DNA of 48,638 bases from Trachelipus rathkii (taxonomy: Eukaryota > Arthropoda > Malacostraca > Isopoda > Trachelipodidae), in NCBI GenBank assembly GCA_015478945.1, contig JABUQX010088488.1, positions 5,001 to 53,638 on the forward strand, given 5' to 3'. The translations under genes were made by a program, and so were the position numbers. The notes beneath the pieces were generated by a model. That model made no database searches. It was not told the DNA's origin and was given only the letters and a program-made list of their open reading frames with translations. Shown in pieces: positions 24,501 through 35,903 of this stretch (position 1 is the stretch's first letter; each line of letters opens with the position of its first letter).

Positions 24501-25690
24501 ATCGCACTACGCGTCGTTATCAGAAAGATTAAAGTTTTTGTATATGAGTCAGATTATTCTCACTCATATACAGAATATTAATACCTTCTAAATCTGTGTG
24601 CAATGCAGGACTTACGAAATACTAGCACACATCAAACTTGGCGTCAAGACAATTTTGCTGGCCCACATATTAAGACAAATACAGTTGATGCCACCTCACA
24701 GAAACAGATACACGAAGTATAATCTCTCGATACGCAGAGCTTTGACCACGGATATTATATGAAACAGCATTTACGTCCACATACAGTCAGCAAATGCAAG
24801 GATCTGACCAGATAGTAAATATACCAATCTAATTCTCTCGTACGGTTGCTGATAAGGAGAGTATTTCCAGTATTTCCATCCCCGCTACGCCGGCTGGAAT
24901 TGAGTCATTCAAACTTTAATTAATATACTCTCCTCCAGTAGACCTGGCAGACCACTAGAGGCTCTCAGATCATTAAATACTTAAATCCTGTGATCGCATT
25001 ATACAAAGATCTTCTAAAGTAAATACAGTGAAAACAGATGAATATCGTAAGTATTGAAATTAGTATTATGGTAATAGATGTAATCTTATAATATTATATA
25101 GAAAGAAACAGGATAGAAGTAGGTTTATGGAATGTCATTTCCTCGCCCATCCTTTTCATTCACTATCAAATACATCTCTACATTCCCACAATTATACAGA
25201 ATTAAGTTAGTGTGATTGATAATAAATATATATTATATTTTAATTTATTCAAAAATATGAATTTTTATTTGGTCCATGGATTTAACCTAAAATCATATGT
25301 TATTGGATTAAATTTATAATTATAATATCCTCATGAAATTAACTATAATGAAATCTTAATATTCTACATATTACTCTCATATAAAAAAAAAACAGTCTAT
25401 TTTCCTATAAAATTATTAGTTTCCCTGATCTTCTTGAGAAAAATCATGAATCTATCAATTTTTATTTAATTTTCTCATTCTTATGTGAACTCTATTCACC
25501 TATGTAATTATCTTATATCAGGTATAAGGTGAAATCTACCTGAAAGTTGAGTTAAATATAAAATAAGGTGATTTATAAATGATTACGCCTCCACAATTTT
25601 TCAAGCCGATGCGCTTATTTATCACTAGATTATGGCGATTTGTGATTAATGGAGCCTACTGAATGTTGAGTCTCGATATATTTTCTTTAT
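21501..25690. other. Unassigned AT-rich DNA with short TAG/ATT tracts
   Basis: About 4.2 kb with no gene recognised. It includes an ATT-rich tract at 21895-21975, followed by a degenerate TAGTAG/AGTAAG tract at 21975-22045. The rest is complex but has no open frame above 68 codons and no recognised RNA or element. Confidence 0.55.
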
Positions 25691-25697
25691 TTACTAC

Positions 25698-25775
25698 CAG
25701 AGCTGCCGGAGCCGATTTTATTGAAGTGGAGCAGGAACTGGAGCCTAGTTGATTTTTGGGTGGACTGGAGCTATA
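25698..25775. mobile_element. Candidate hAT-like terminal fragment
   Basis: A 78-bp island beginning CAGAGCTGCCGGAGCCGA, then carrying GGAGC or GGAGC-like words (near 25728, 25740 and 25767). It stops against a (TA)n array. A CAGAG start followed by repeated GGAGC resembles the ends of some hAT elements. It has no matching second end and no protein, so it is at most a fragment. Confidence 0.3.
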
Positions 25776-26215
25776 TTAATTATTAATTATATATATATAT
25801 TATTATATTATGATAGAATATATAATAAGTATTATGATATATTAAACGATAGTTATAATATATAGATATATATTATATATAATATTATATATTTATAATA
25901 GATATTAATAGATATATATATTATATATATAATATAATATATATATTATATAATATATATATATATATATAATATTATAATATATTAATATAATAATATT
26001 ATATATTATATATTATATATGATTATATTAATATATATATATATATATTAACTAGTACTATATATAAATATAATATATATATATTAAATATTATATAATT
26101 ATATATAATATAATATAAAATTATATATATATTATTATATATATTAATATATATATATATAATAATATTTTTATATATTAATATATATAGATATATAATT
26201 TAATATATATTTATA
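25776..26215. repeat. (TA)n-rich array
   Basis: About 440 bp of TA/AT dinucleotides with ATT and TAA interruptions. No coding signal. Confidence 0.93.
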
Positions 26216-27185
26216 TAGGGCTGCGCTTAGCAGACATATGATGGGTAAAAGTTAATGTTAGATCTAGAACATATGAGTTCTGAGCTTTTATTTGTTGAAT
26301 TACGTAACTGTTGATATTATGGTTTAATTTGGAATGTTTGTAAAATGAAGAAATTAATTGCCTTGGATTATAAATTAAAACTCTATTTTTTTTCATTTCA
26401 CTTGTATTATATCGATTATGTATCGATTATTGTATATCGATTATGCCTAGCCTCTACCTGTGGAAACTTTATTTCTGTCTTAAATGGAATTGATTCCCAT
26501 CCAAATCTTAATATCTTTAGAAACTATTATACAGTTTATCTATTTTTTCAGTGTTCACTTTTTCTACTATTAATCCAGACTTTTTTTTTTAATTCTTATA
26601 ATTATCGCCTTTAAATTTTCTAACCAGCTCTCTTTACTAGCCTCTAAAACTAATTTTTTAAAAATAGTTTGTGAGGAATTTCTAATCTCAAAAAACTTTT
26701 CTGCTTAAACCCGCTTACAACCTATGATCTTGCAGAAGTACCAAGGGTATCTTCATTGGTACATTCTGTCTTATTTTATTAATTTCTTGGTACTTTTAAT
26801 TCCCTATACTACTGCAGTATTAAAATTTTATTCTATCCCCTTTTTGTTATAAAAACATCCCTCAACCTCTCTCTCTCTCCAATCCTCCTATTACCACCAT
26901 CTATATTTTAAAATCTAGTTTCGTCCATCTCAGTCACGTCTTTCATTCTTTTAAAAAAAAGAAAAAAATGAAACGAAACTAATTAACCCTTTGAAAAAAT
27001 CTCCTCTTATTTGCAGCGCCAAAGAAAGGCATCTCAGAACAAGGCTCTTATTACATAGTCTTTATTTGTATAGGACAATGTAATGACACTTCTCTACTCG
27101 TAGCTACGTCTGCCATCTCTTTCGGGTCTTGCATCCTTCAGCCTTAAGGAATCTTATTACGCAACCTCTCTTTCATTTCACTTAT
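26216..27185. other. Unassigned AT-rich DNA
   Basis: Contains one open stretch of 89 codons at 26345-26614, Phe/Tyr/Leu-rich and best explained by T-rich composition. A short T/C-rich CTCTCT tract lies at 26868-26880. No other feature recognised. Confidence 0.5.
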
Positions 27186-27959
27186 TTTTTTACAGTTGTC
27201 ACCGCGCCGCCATACGGGCAAGAACCCTATTAATGAGTTGGTCTTCTAAACGTTACGTCAGTCTTAAACACATTCCGTAAACACATCGCATTACAAGATT
27301 AAAATAGGCGTAACGTTTAATTGATAGGAAACACAGATGAATGGATAAGAATTCACAGAACAGAGTGCAGGCTGAAAGAAAATCCACCTGCAGGCGAACT
27401 CATCTGCTTTAATAACATCAAACACAATCTCATGCTTGCCGAAACAGCACCCTTGTGCTTTTCGGGCGTCACTACAAGGATATGGTACACGCGCGTTGGA
27501 CAGTTTCCCTCAGCACGTTGCCTCTACGTACAATAGATAAGGGATAAAGCTCCAACCATCGCTCCGCAAATTATAAACGCTAAAGCGTAAACAACAAGTC
27601 ACTCTCGACTACTTTATAATCTTTTGCCTTGAATTCTCCCTATCCACAAAGCCGTCTGTAAACTCCAGCGCCCCGCCTCTTCTCACAGATATTCAGACAG
27701 TCTACTCCATACAAGGTGCGATTGAAGTACCACTGTATATCGTGGAGTAACTGTGAAACACAGAAAAAAAAGTCTGCCACTCAAACAGAATCCTCAGTTC
27801 TCTTTTATTTCGTCCTCCTGTCATTTGAAAAGTTTTCAAAAAAAATTTTTTTCTGTTTTATGTTTAAGTGCAAGCATTTCTATATTGTTCACTCAGGAGA
27901 GACAGAGGAACCGTCTTCGAAAAGATAGACAAGTTAAGGTCTTAAGAGAAGATTTGTAA

Positions 27960-29370
27960 ACGTTTGGCTTTTTCAAAAGAATTAAATTTCACAAGCTTGA
28001 GAACACCCCACTCCTGAAATTCTATCCAGATCAGCGATATTATAGAATCGGAAGATTAAAACGAGAGGCATATTCTAGAAGTAAAAGAGCGAGCAGAATT
28101 AATTGAAATGATTGAAGAATGAAGGGTCAAGTCATCGACATATATGGATAGAGTAATGTCATCATCTCTCTCGTTTCATCGTCTCTCTCGTCCTCTCACA
28201 ATTACATGATTTCAAAGTCAGGATTACTCAATGCTAGAGAATTATCAACATGCAACCGAGATCAACCAACTTTATTATGCACTAGATATAAGAACATTGA
28301 CACTGCTCACATGAAGCGTGTATTTTGAAAGCGCTTAGCACATAAGTAAGCAAAGTGTGAGAATAAAGATAATACCCAAAGTGGAGCCTTTGGAGATCCA
28401 GTTACGCGTGCATATCTCTCTTTCTCCCGTCAACTTGTTGCTATTTTGATACTCTTCAATCCCAACACACATTAGTTCTCCCCTTCCATCCTAAGGGCGA
28501 AAAACCATAAATCTGTAAATTAGTGAAAGTTATCGCCAGTAGATCCTTCGAGCACGATACATCTCCTGTGTACTCGTGGTAACTTTCTCCAGAATAGATA
28601 CGGAAAAAATCAGATCATCTAAGTATAGTTGAGCTAGTGCATAAGGGTTTCATAAGATCTCTAGTATAATGACATACAAGTAGACGCTATGGCCTATACG
28701 TTAGATAGATCCATATCCAGCATCATTTATTCAGAATAGATTGGACTTCTAATCGCGCTCCAACCTATCCTGAGTGGAAAGTGCTAGCTCTAGTATTGAG
28801 GCATACAGAATATAGTTGAAAACGAGAGGAGGGTCCAGCACGGAAGCACACTTCTCCTCAAAACTCGAAGACTTCAAATGCCATCCGCCATCCCGCTTCC
28901 TAACTTCATAGAATCTCAGAGCTTCATGCACCGACTCTAACATGTAAATGACAGCGTAATCATGGAATAGGGACACCTCAAATTGAGAAGAGACGGAAAG
29001 ATATACCAGAATCGTTCAGGGCTGATTGAATTAGAGGAAAATAGAGGCCAAAGAGATGCATTGGCTTTTAGTTGAGTAGTTAACACCAGAATCCATCATG
29101 AGCGAATATACAAGGAAAGGATGATTTAACAGAAGTTGTTCTAGAAGATGTTTTGGCAAGAGGCCAGAGAGATTTCTCGTAGGTACAGAACCAATGGAGT
29201 TCAGCGCATTCTCGTTAATCAATCCGCTTTGCTCGTCCGAAGAGTATCTCTGCAACGATTTTAACTGAAGAACTATTGGCCAAGGAGTGCTACTAGGATA
29301 ACGAAGCAATTTTCCACACCGCTCGAAATATTCGTCTCTAGCTCCAGTACTGACAGGGAACAAGAAAGTT
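27960..29370 (-). pseudogene. LINE A2 reverse-transcriptase remnant
   Basis: Broken RT of the same family as A1. The catalytic box at 28131-28142 reads YVDD, with both aspartates and the aromatic residue retained; A1 has NADD there. An open stretch at 28749-28976 carries EVRKRDGG and KCASVLDPPL, matching the VRKARGPDG block of A1 with the central GPDG damaged. The linker segment upstream (29031-29363) is open for 110 codons, and its FNSIG- and LPKHLLEQ-type residues do not read as family sequence, so it is probably out of frame. Multiple frame breaks mean no functional product. Confidence 0.75.
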
Positions 29371-29599
29371 TAGGAAGCTTGGAGGGTCTCTTTCTATACG
29401 ATACGGAGAAAAAGATTTTAAGTGTAATAACCGAGGAGCAAATGATACGGAGAAGTATCCACCTTAATGAAGTACCGTTTCATCGTTTTAAAAAATAATC
29501 TTCCGCGTTTAAAGTTCAAGCAGTCACTTTCATATATTTACGTAAGAAGCAACGCATGCCCCAAATCGGCCCGATTCAACATCGCCAGATAAAAAATCC

Positions 29600-29720
29600 G
29601 CATAGTGCATAGTGAGATCGTTGCGGAGAGAAGTTAAAAATTAAGTGATATAAGGTTGTGGTCAGATTTACCGATCGGAGCGAAGGTGGTGTATTTATAG
29701 AGAGAAAGGACTAGTGGTGA
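29600..29720 (-). pseudogene. LINE A2 endonuclease C-terminal box
   Basis: The minus strand at 29646-29666 encodes SDHNLIS, preceded by PIGK. This is the last catalytic motif of the LINE APE-type endonuclease, in which Asp and His serve hydrolysis at the DNA nick. It is intact here, while the equivalent DNA of A1 carries a one-base shift. The rest of the endonuclease upstream is too decayed to follow. Confidence 0.68.
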
Positions 29721-29900
29721 AACATAGGTCAAGTGTCTTGTTCAAGAATCGTTAGGACGGTCCGGTATGTGTGTATCGGTTCCATCATTTCATCTTCTCT
29801 CCTCCCAGTCATCGTTGCGTACTAATCTTCGAATCTTCATCTTCGTGCTATCATCCACATAGCTAGTAATTCTAAATAGAGCTGAGAGCAGAAGCTTCGC

Positions 29901-31004
29901 GAGCCTCACACATTGTGTATGTACTCATGTGGAATCCCTTAATATAAAGAGGACCTAACACATATATGTTGCAAATGACAAATATTTTAATCAATATCTC
30001 TGTAGATAAGCTAGTAATGTGTCACTAACATAATATAAAGGCATTGAATATCGTTTGCTAGTATAGGAGAATCAAGATATATAACGACATGAAGAACAAT
30101 GAATATTTGAGATATAAGGAATATGTGAAGATATATGATATATAACCAGGAGACAACGAGAGACAGAGATTATATAGGACACTTCGATGATTCTGAGCAC
30201 GTTATAAGATGAGGAATGTTTGCTACTATTACAAAGGTCACATAGCATCACAGCATCTAACGAATTTTAAATATAAGTCTTAATAGATTGATTATGTAAG
30301 ACTGTGATCGTTGTGATGAAGGATGTAATGCTGCATTAAGACGATCTGTGTTGGCACAAGACACACATGAGCGAGTCATAATTTAGTTTAGAGTAATAGA
30401 GGCGATAGTAATTCCATTCTGATGCAATGAAGATGTAGAGTTGCCATATTCCACTATTTTTGTTAAGGTAAACGTCAAAGAAAGCCACGCATTGTGTAAA
30501 TTCTGTTATATCTTAATGAGCTGACACGAAATACAAGAGAAAAACAAATAAAAATACAACTAAAATCATTCTTCTTCAAACCTGTAGTACTAAACATCAA
30601 ATATAATGAAATGGAAAATTATAATTCAGTACGCTAGTACCTAAATTTTAAAAACGATAAAACCTATTTACAGCAAATATCTAAATATGAATAATCCAAA
30701 GTTAAAAAAACACTCACGCACTCACACGCTCTCACGAAGATAGTTATGTGCGTATAATAACAAAGATATAAGAAATCACACTATTGAATCGACATCTACA
30801 TAAGTAGATTAAATACTGATATAAATTACAAATTAGTCCGATGTCCATTAAGTTATATAATTTAGCGCTAGAGATGTAGCTGAATAGTTTGTGAAGTGAA
30901 ACGGTCTAATTATATATACACACTAATAGTGATCATTTTAACCGATACCTAGATTCCTTAGTGATAAAACATCAATAATTGCCGATTTAATATATACCGA
31001 GATA
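29901..31004. other. Unassigned AT-rich DNA
   Basis: About 1.1 kb with no open frame above 60 codons and no recognised repeat or RNA. Confidence 0.5.
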
Positions 31005-31350
31005 CCTATAGTATATATTATAGTATATATAGTGAATATACGAGATAAATATTTTAAAATATCATTAATATAATATATTATAATATATATATATATTGAA
31101 TATTATATATATATATATATAGTATATATATATATATATATAATATATATATTATATATTTATATATATATATAATATATATTAATAATATGTATATTAC
31201 GATAATATTTATGATATATATAATTAATATTTAATTATATACTCATATATATATTATATATTATTAATTTAAATATTAATATTATTTAAAAATTAATTAA
31301 TATAATATAAATAATATATATATACTATAATATATTATAATATATTATAA
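31005..31350. repeat. (TA)n-rich array
   Basis: TA/AT tract with TTAATA interruptions. No coding signal. Confidence 0.92.
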
Positions 31351-33104
31351 ATAAAAGTGGAAGACCAAATTATTAAATTTCACAGAATAAAATGGAAAAT
31401 AATTTATATTAAAATAACGTAAAATCATTATCTATCACTATTAAATTGCATTTAAAATTTAATCGACAGGTAGATGCACAAAAGTCAAAAGATATAATTA
31501 ACACTATATATTCAGTTTTTTAATTCGATAATGATTTTATCGAGATTATATATGTAAGAATATGGAGGTGACAAATCCTATAATTCTTTTCACATCTCTC
31601 AATAGATTTCAATAAGGTGATTAATTTTCATAGAAGTCACTTAATTTGAATACAGCTTCTTTTCTAGGCTGCGAATCGACATTCAGTATACAATGTTGGT
31701 AATATTATAGTTGCTGCTAACTATTATGGCAACAAAGTTAAATATTTGAAAATATTGTCTAACGAAAATTTGCCAACTAGTCCGTCTATTGCTGTCTTTG
31801 GACGATCTGTGCTGTGATGCCATTTCAATTTCCATAAAATCCCATTCCTGCTTTTATTAATCTCTAATTGGCTTTCGGGAGATCTTTCTGTAAAGATGTT
31901 ACCATATCTTATTTATCCCTTCTCATCATGGAAACTATTACACCTTTCGGATGACAATGTTTGAAGAAGATATACATTTCTTTATGATTTATTACCTCCC
32001 CCCCGCCGCACCCCTTTCCCCTTTTTCTTATGCTCGACGAGCCACCCAATCTAAAATTTTTTGCTTATAATTCGAAATACATACATTATGCATATTCTTA
32101 GAGCTCATTCCAAAAATGGCATACAATAATAGACTGTGCGATCATTAAATCTGTTGGTTGGGAGTAGGAACGTTGGCCTTTATTTTTTGAGAATTGTTAA
32201 TTCCTTGCATGCAATTTCGAGAGTGACGATCCTCAACTCAGATTCAAGCATGCCTTTCGACTTTCAAAAATCTGCATAAATTCTACGGATGTCAGTTTCT
32301 TTCTCTGATGCTCATATTTTAATATTTTAGAGTTTAAACTCTCACTAAAAGCACTTAACGTAAGGAGTCGTTTCCGTATGAACAAGCGCGTATCGAGTCA
32401 TGAGGTTAAAATTAAATACGTTAACCTCTCAACTTTATACTTATTAAACGGAATTATTAATACTTAAAAATTTTATGGTTTCAAAAAAATTTCGGGGGGC
32501 CATGTCCCCCTTGCCCCCCCCCCCATTAGATAGCATATATATATATAATATAGATATTATAACCATTCTTTTTTCACTTTTTTCTTACAACTTTCTTCTT
32601 TTCTCTACGCTTAGTACCAATTTTTATTGACTTTATTTTTTCACTCTTTTCTTACGCACAATCTTTACAACGTTTTCTTACACTTTTTTTTTAGGACGAC
32701 ACTCGTTAGATATATTTTGAAGTAGTTTAATACTAATTATTTTAGTATAGCAATTACTTAGTGGAGATATAGTAGATACTTTATATTATATCATTTAGTT
32801 GCTTTTTATATATTATATAATTAATAATACGGGTAATACATTGAAATAATATTATGAATTATAAAATTATTATAGTATGGTTTATATATATTATAAGTAT
32901 ATCTTAACTAAATAATAAACACGTTTTATTGTAAGAGGAACAGATAGAGACGAGAAAGAGAAAGAGAGAGATTTTTGTACGTGTAATGATTTATTAAACA
33001 GATGACGCCGCTTTTTATTAAACATTTTCCTAAACAAAATTTATTATTTTTAATCACAACAAATGTCGCAGGCTTGACCCGCCAATTGATCAAAATAATG
33101 CCGT
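31351..33104. other. Unassigned DNA with G/C homopolymer patches
   Basis: No gene recognised. Two C-rich patches stand out in otherwise AT-rich DNA: 31996-32025, and 32494-32524. The latter is a near-palindrome reading GGGGGGCCATGTCCCCC and then an 11-C run. A T-rich stretch spans 32569-32690, and a GA-rich purine tract lies at 32945-32972. Confidence 0.5.
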
Positions 33105-33275
33105 ATATATATAATAATTATATATATATATATAATATATAATTTATTTAATATATATAATAATTTTTATATACTTATAATGTTTTTAATATATATAACT
33201 ATTTGGTTTGTTTTATAAAATATAAATAATTAATTGTATATTATATTTTATAATATATATATATAAGTTGCTATT
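33105..33275. repeat. (TA)n-rich tract
   Basis: TA/AT-rich low-complexity sequence with TTTTA interruptions. No coding signal. Confidence 0.85.
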
Positions 33276-34395
33276 CAAAAATTATTTGAAAGATCATGTT
33301 GTAGGGAGCCCTCTGCAAATTAATAGGAATGAAGTATGAGTGACATCTCCCTCAAAAGGTCAGTGTGATTCTGAAAGATAAGACAAATTATTAGATTCCG
33401 ATATCTGTAGTTTTAAAATTATGCAGTCCGTATTAATTCCTCTTCTCTCCCAATGTTCAGGTGCGTGTAACATTATACTTCCTAATTTGAATATGTGTGC
33501 GCCTAATGAGAGCTGTAGGTTGGGTAGGTATGCGGTGTTATGTTGAATGCTATGGGTCTCAATCGAGGGAGCGTTGGGTGTCTTAAAAGGTTTGTTTTCT
33601 CAAAGTAATCCTAACGGGTTCCAATCGCAGTCATGCCTTGAACTAAGGGATGGCCAGCGTTTGCCGTCGAGGCCTACTTCTCGAACGGATCATGTTCTTG
33701 GATCCGGCACCCAGTCGGCGCTGTCCGTAATCGCTTTCAAATCTACCCCGTTTGGGTTCATCACTAGTCCAAGAAGACAAATAATCCGATTGTAACATGA
33801 GGTCAACAGCAGGGTCTACTTAACAAAACCGTGCGAAGTGTGACATTATAACGGGATAACGGACTGGGGTCGCCATTTTCAGCCCCATCTAGCATTCGCT
33901 CAGAAACAAATTGGGGCAATGTGGGATAGCCGGTCATTCTTTGCAATCGCAGCACGTTCCACGGCATTCTGCGAGCAAACATGCTTCTGCCCCTTGATAT
34001 ATAATCCGATCGTTGCAGTTGAGAGCGCATTCTTCACCTGATGACCTTTTCATGTAACCAATCAGTAACAAATTGGGTGATTGTGCGAGCTTTGACTCTC
34101 CGAAACTTGCTACGGACTTCATTTCTCTGAGAAGGTCATGTTTGAGAACTTTCTCGCAATATCGATAAATTCCTGACAGTGCACATTTTTGTTTTTCAAT
34201 GATCTGATAATATGGCCCATTTTCCACTTCAATGTGTCGTCAACAACACAGGATACATGCCTAATCTGACACAATCTCCTGAGATTGGCATCAACGCCCC
34301 GTTGGGCAGTTCACCAAAGGTCCTGAAACAGGATAGTGTGGTGGCAATTTCTTAACGCTGGGATTGTGGCCATGGTTTTTGAGAGAGAGGATAAA
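33276..34395. other. Unidentified mid-GC segment upstream of the transposase relic
   Basis: About 1.1 kb with balanced composition unlike the AT-rich surroundings. Open stretches occur on both strands (33547-33795 plus; 33803-34030 and 33934-34227 minus), none with a recognised motif. It probably includes the decayed 5' part of the transposon whose transposase follows, but I found no counterpart to the right-hand terminal repeat. Confidence 0.4.
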
Positions 34396-35003
34396 TGAGG
34401 CTCATCTGGTGAAGTGAATTCAGATACCGTTCTATTACCGATTGTGCTGAATAGTGTCACTGTGACAGTGAATTCAGACCGTTATATGACCATGTTGGCT
34501 GAATATTTTTTCCCACGTCTCGATGAATTGGACTTGGTTACATTTGGTTTCAACAGGACGGCGCAACGGCTCCCACTTCGAGGGCATCGATGGCTGTTTT
34601 GAGAGGCCACTTTCAGGAGCTCCTCATCTCATTACGGGGCGATTTGGAGTGGCTAGCCCGCTTTCTCGATTTTGCCCCTTGCGACTTCTTTCTGTGGGGT
34701 TATCTGAAATCCTGCTTTTATGTCAACCGTACGAGGATCCTACCAGACCTGAAGTCCAACATCAGGGAAAATATTGCCAACATACCCGTTGCTATGCTGG
34801 TAAGGGTCATTGCAAACGCCAGAAATCGGCTTATTCAGTGTATGGACAGTGGGAGTCGGCACCTATCTGATATTATTTTCAAAACTGTGTAAAACATTAC
34901 TTTATAATGTGCCTACATTATAATATGAAATAAATATGTTCAGAATCATAACATGTGATTTATTGCATTTTGCAAAAAGGATGTTATGTTGAAGCACCCT
35001 GTA
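34396..35003 (+). mobile_element. DNA transposon relic (Tc1/mariner superfamily), 3' part
   Basis: Holds the C-terminal two-thirds of a transposase, a polyadenylation signal AATAAA at 34929-34934, and a plausible right terminus GTTATGTTGAAGCACCCTGTA at 34983-35003 (seen as TTGAAGCACCCTGTA at its outer end). CACCCTGTA-type ends are usual for this kind of element. The left end and target duplication were not found, so the left boundary is simply where homology becomes readable. Confidence 0.65.
34414..34892 (+). pseudogene. Broken DDE/D transposase, C-terminal two-thirds
   Basis: The transposase would cut and rejoin its own element's ends. The readable part starts with VTVNSDRYMTMLAEYFF and LDELDL, then shifts by one base before WFQQDGA. 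From there it stays open to the stop at 34890-34892. The second catalytic Asp is in WFQQD at 34557-34559. The third is in APCDFFLWG at 34683-34685, 41 residues later (a DD41D spacing). The tail runs YLKSCFYVNR, NIRENIANIP and HLSDIIFKTV, a conserved ending of arthropod proteins that usually pair this domain with a DUF4817-type helix-turn-helix. The N-terminal DNA-binding region and first Asp were not located. The frameshift makes it a pseudogene unless that is a sequencing error. Confidence 0.8.
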
Positions 35004-35460
35004 CAGTATATACATTTAAAGACCACCAATGTATAAAAAATTATTTAATAAACTTAGGATCTTTATAAATTATAAGGTTAATCTGGAGATCATGGATACT
35101 TTTAATTACCTGTATTAAAAACGCAGGATTTATAATTGGCTATCTTTTGTTAAAAATAAACCCTAACAACTACTCTACAAGTCTTTTACCTTCGAATAGC
35201 CACAGATCACTTATTTCACTTTATAATGGCTCCATCACCTAAACAAACATATCAGATTATTTAATCAAGCCCAATCCAGATTCACGCTCCAAAATCATCT
35301 CAATCTTTCCTATTGACTGGAAATTTTTTGACATTGTTGATTGATATTCAAATGAGATTGCTTCTTTGCTCCCTTCATGGATCTTTAGCCGAATTTGAGA
35401 TGATATTTGGTTGTATTACATTCATTTAGGCTTAAATACATATTTTTTATTTAATTTCAG
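35004..35460 (+). other. Probable intron of the zinc-finger gene (5' side)
   Basis: AT-rich, no open frame. It ends in TTAATTTCAG at 35451-35460, a good polypyrimidine-plus-AG splice acceptor directly before the coding exon. Where the intron starts is unknown, because no upstream exon was found. Confidence 0.5.
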
Positions 35461-35643
35461 ATCTTTCCCAACAATGAAACAAACTTTGCATTACCAGATA
35501 ACATTAAAAAGGAAAAATTAGAGAATCAAATGAGAGAATCAGATGTTGAATTTGAGTTTGATGAAGAACTTGTCAACATTGAAATCATAAAATCTGGTAA
35601 TCTGAAGATGATTGAGGAGAAGTCGAGTACTAAGCAGATAGAT
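35461..35643 (+). CDS. Zinc-finger gene, internal exon (acidic N-terminal segment)
   Basis: A 183-bp stretch open in one frame for exactly 61 codons, from a CAG acceptor (35458-35460) to a GTATGT donor starting at 35644. The product begins IFPNNETNFALPDNIKKEK, then an acidic run ESDVEFEFDEELVNIEI, ending STKQID. It has no domain fold I recognise; acidic linkers of this kind often precede the finger array in C2H2 proteins. IKKE fits the sumoylation consensus (hydrophobic-K-x-E), which is inference only. The exon starts and ends in phase 0, and the next good acceptor, at 38930, opens a zinc-finger exon also in phase 0, so the two join without a frame change. Reading through the donor meets TGA three codons later. 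The upstream exon with the start codon is not in view. Confidence 0.72.
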
Positions 35644-35654
35644 GTATGTTGATT

Positions 35655-35903
35655 CTTTTTTCTCCCTTCTTTTATCCCGTATTTAAACCTTCTTCTTCTT
35701 CTTCTTCTCTTCTTCTTCTTCTTACTCTTCTTTCTTCCTTCTTCTTCTTCTTCTTACAGCTACTTCTCTCTTCTTCTTCTATCCCGCATTTAAACCTTCT
35801 TTCTTCTTCTTCTTCTTCTTCTTCTTCTTCTTCTTCTTCTTCTTCTTCTTCTTCTTCTTCTTCTTCTTCTTCTTCTTCTTCTTCTTCTTCTTCTTCTTCT
35901 TCG
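35655..35903. repeat. (CTT)n microsatellite with duplicated flanking segment
   Basis: Interrupted CTT at 35686-35760, then about 33 near-perfect TTC units at 35806-35903, inside the intron. The segment ATCCCGTATTTAAACCTTCT at 35673-35692 recurs with one change (ATCCCGCATTTAAACCTTCT) about 105 bp later, so the tract grew partly by duplication. The GAAACGAACGAG after the repeat also recurs at about 35947. Long Ser or Glu open frames across it are artefacts. Confidence 0.95.

Larger units (their letters stand above)
27186..29900 (-). mobile_element. LINE relic A2 (CR1/jockey-like), minus strand
   Basis: Second copy of the element at 889-3530, in the same orientation and 26.3 kb away. The two share the 3' end (an ACTGT then A-run junction at about 27186-27200), the whole RT region and the endonuclease box. 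A2 is the more eroded in the C-terminal part but keeps two catalytic boxes better than A1. The flanks of the two copies differ, so they look like separate insertions and not one segmental duplication. The 5' limit near 29900 is approximate. Confidence 0.8.

Noticed and set aside
26345..26614. 89-codon Phe/Tyr/Leu-rich open frame
   Set aside because: T-rich composition accounts for it; no recognisable domain and no conserved neighbour.
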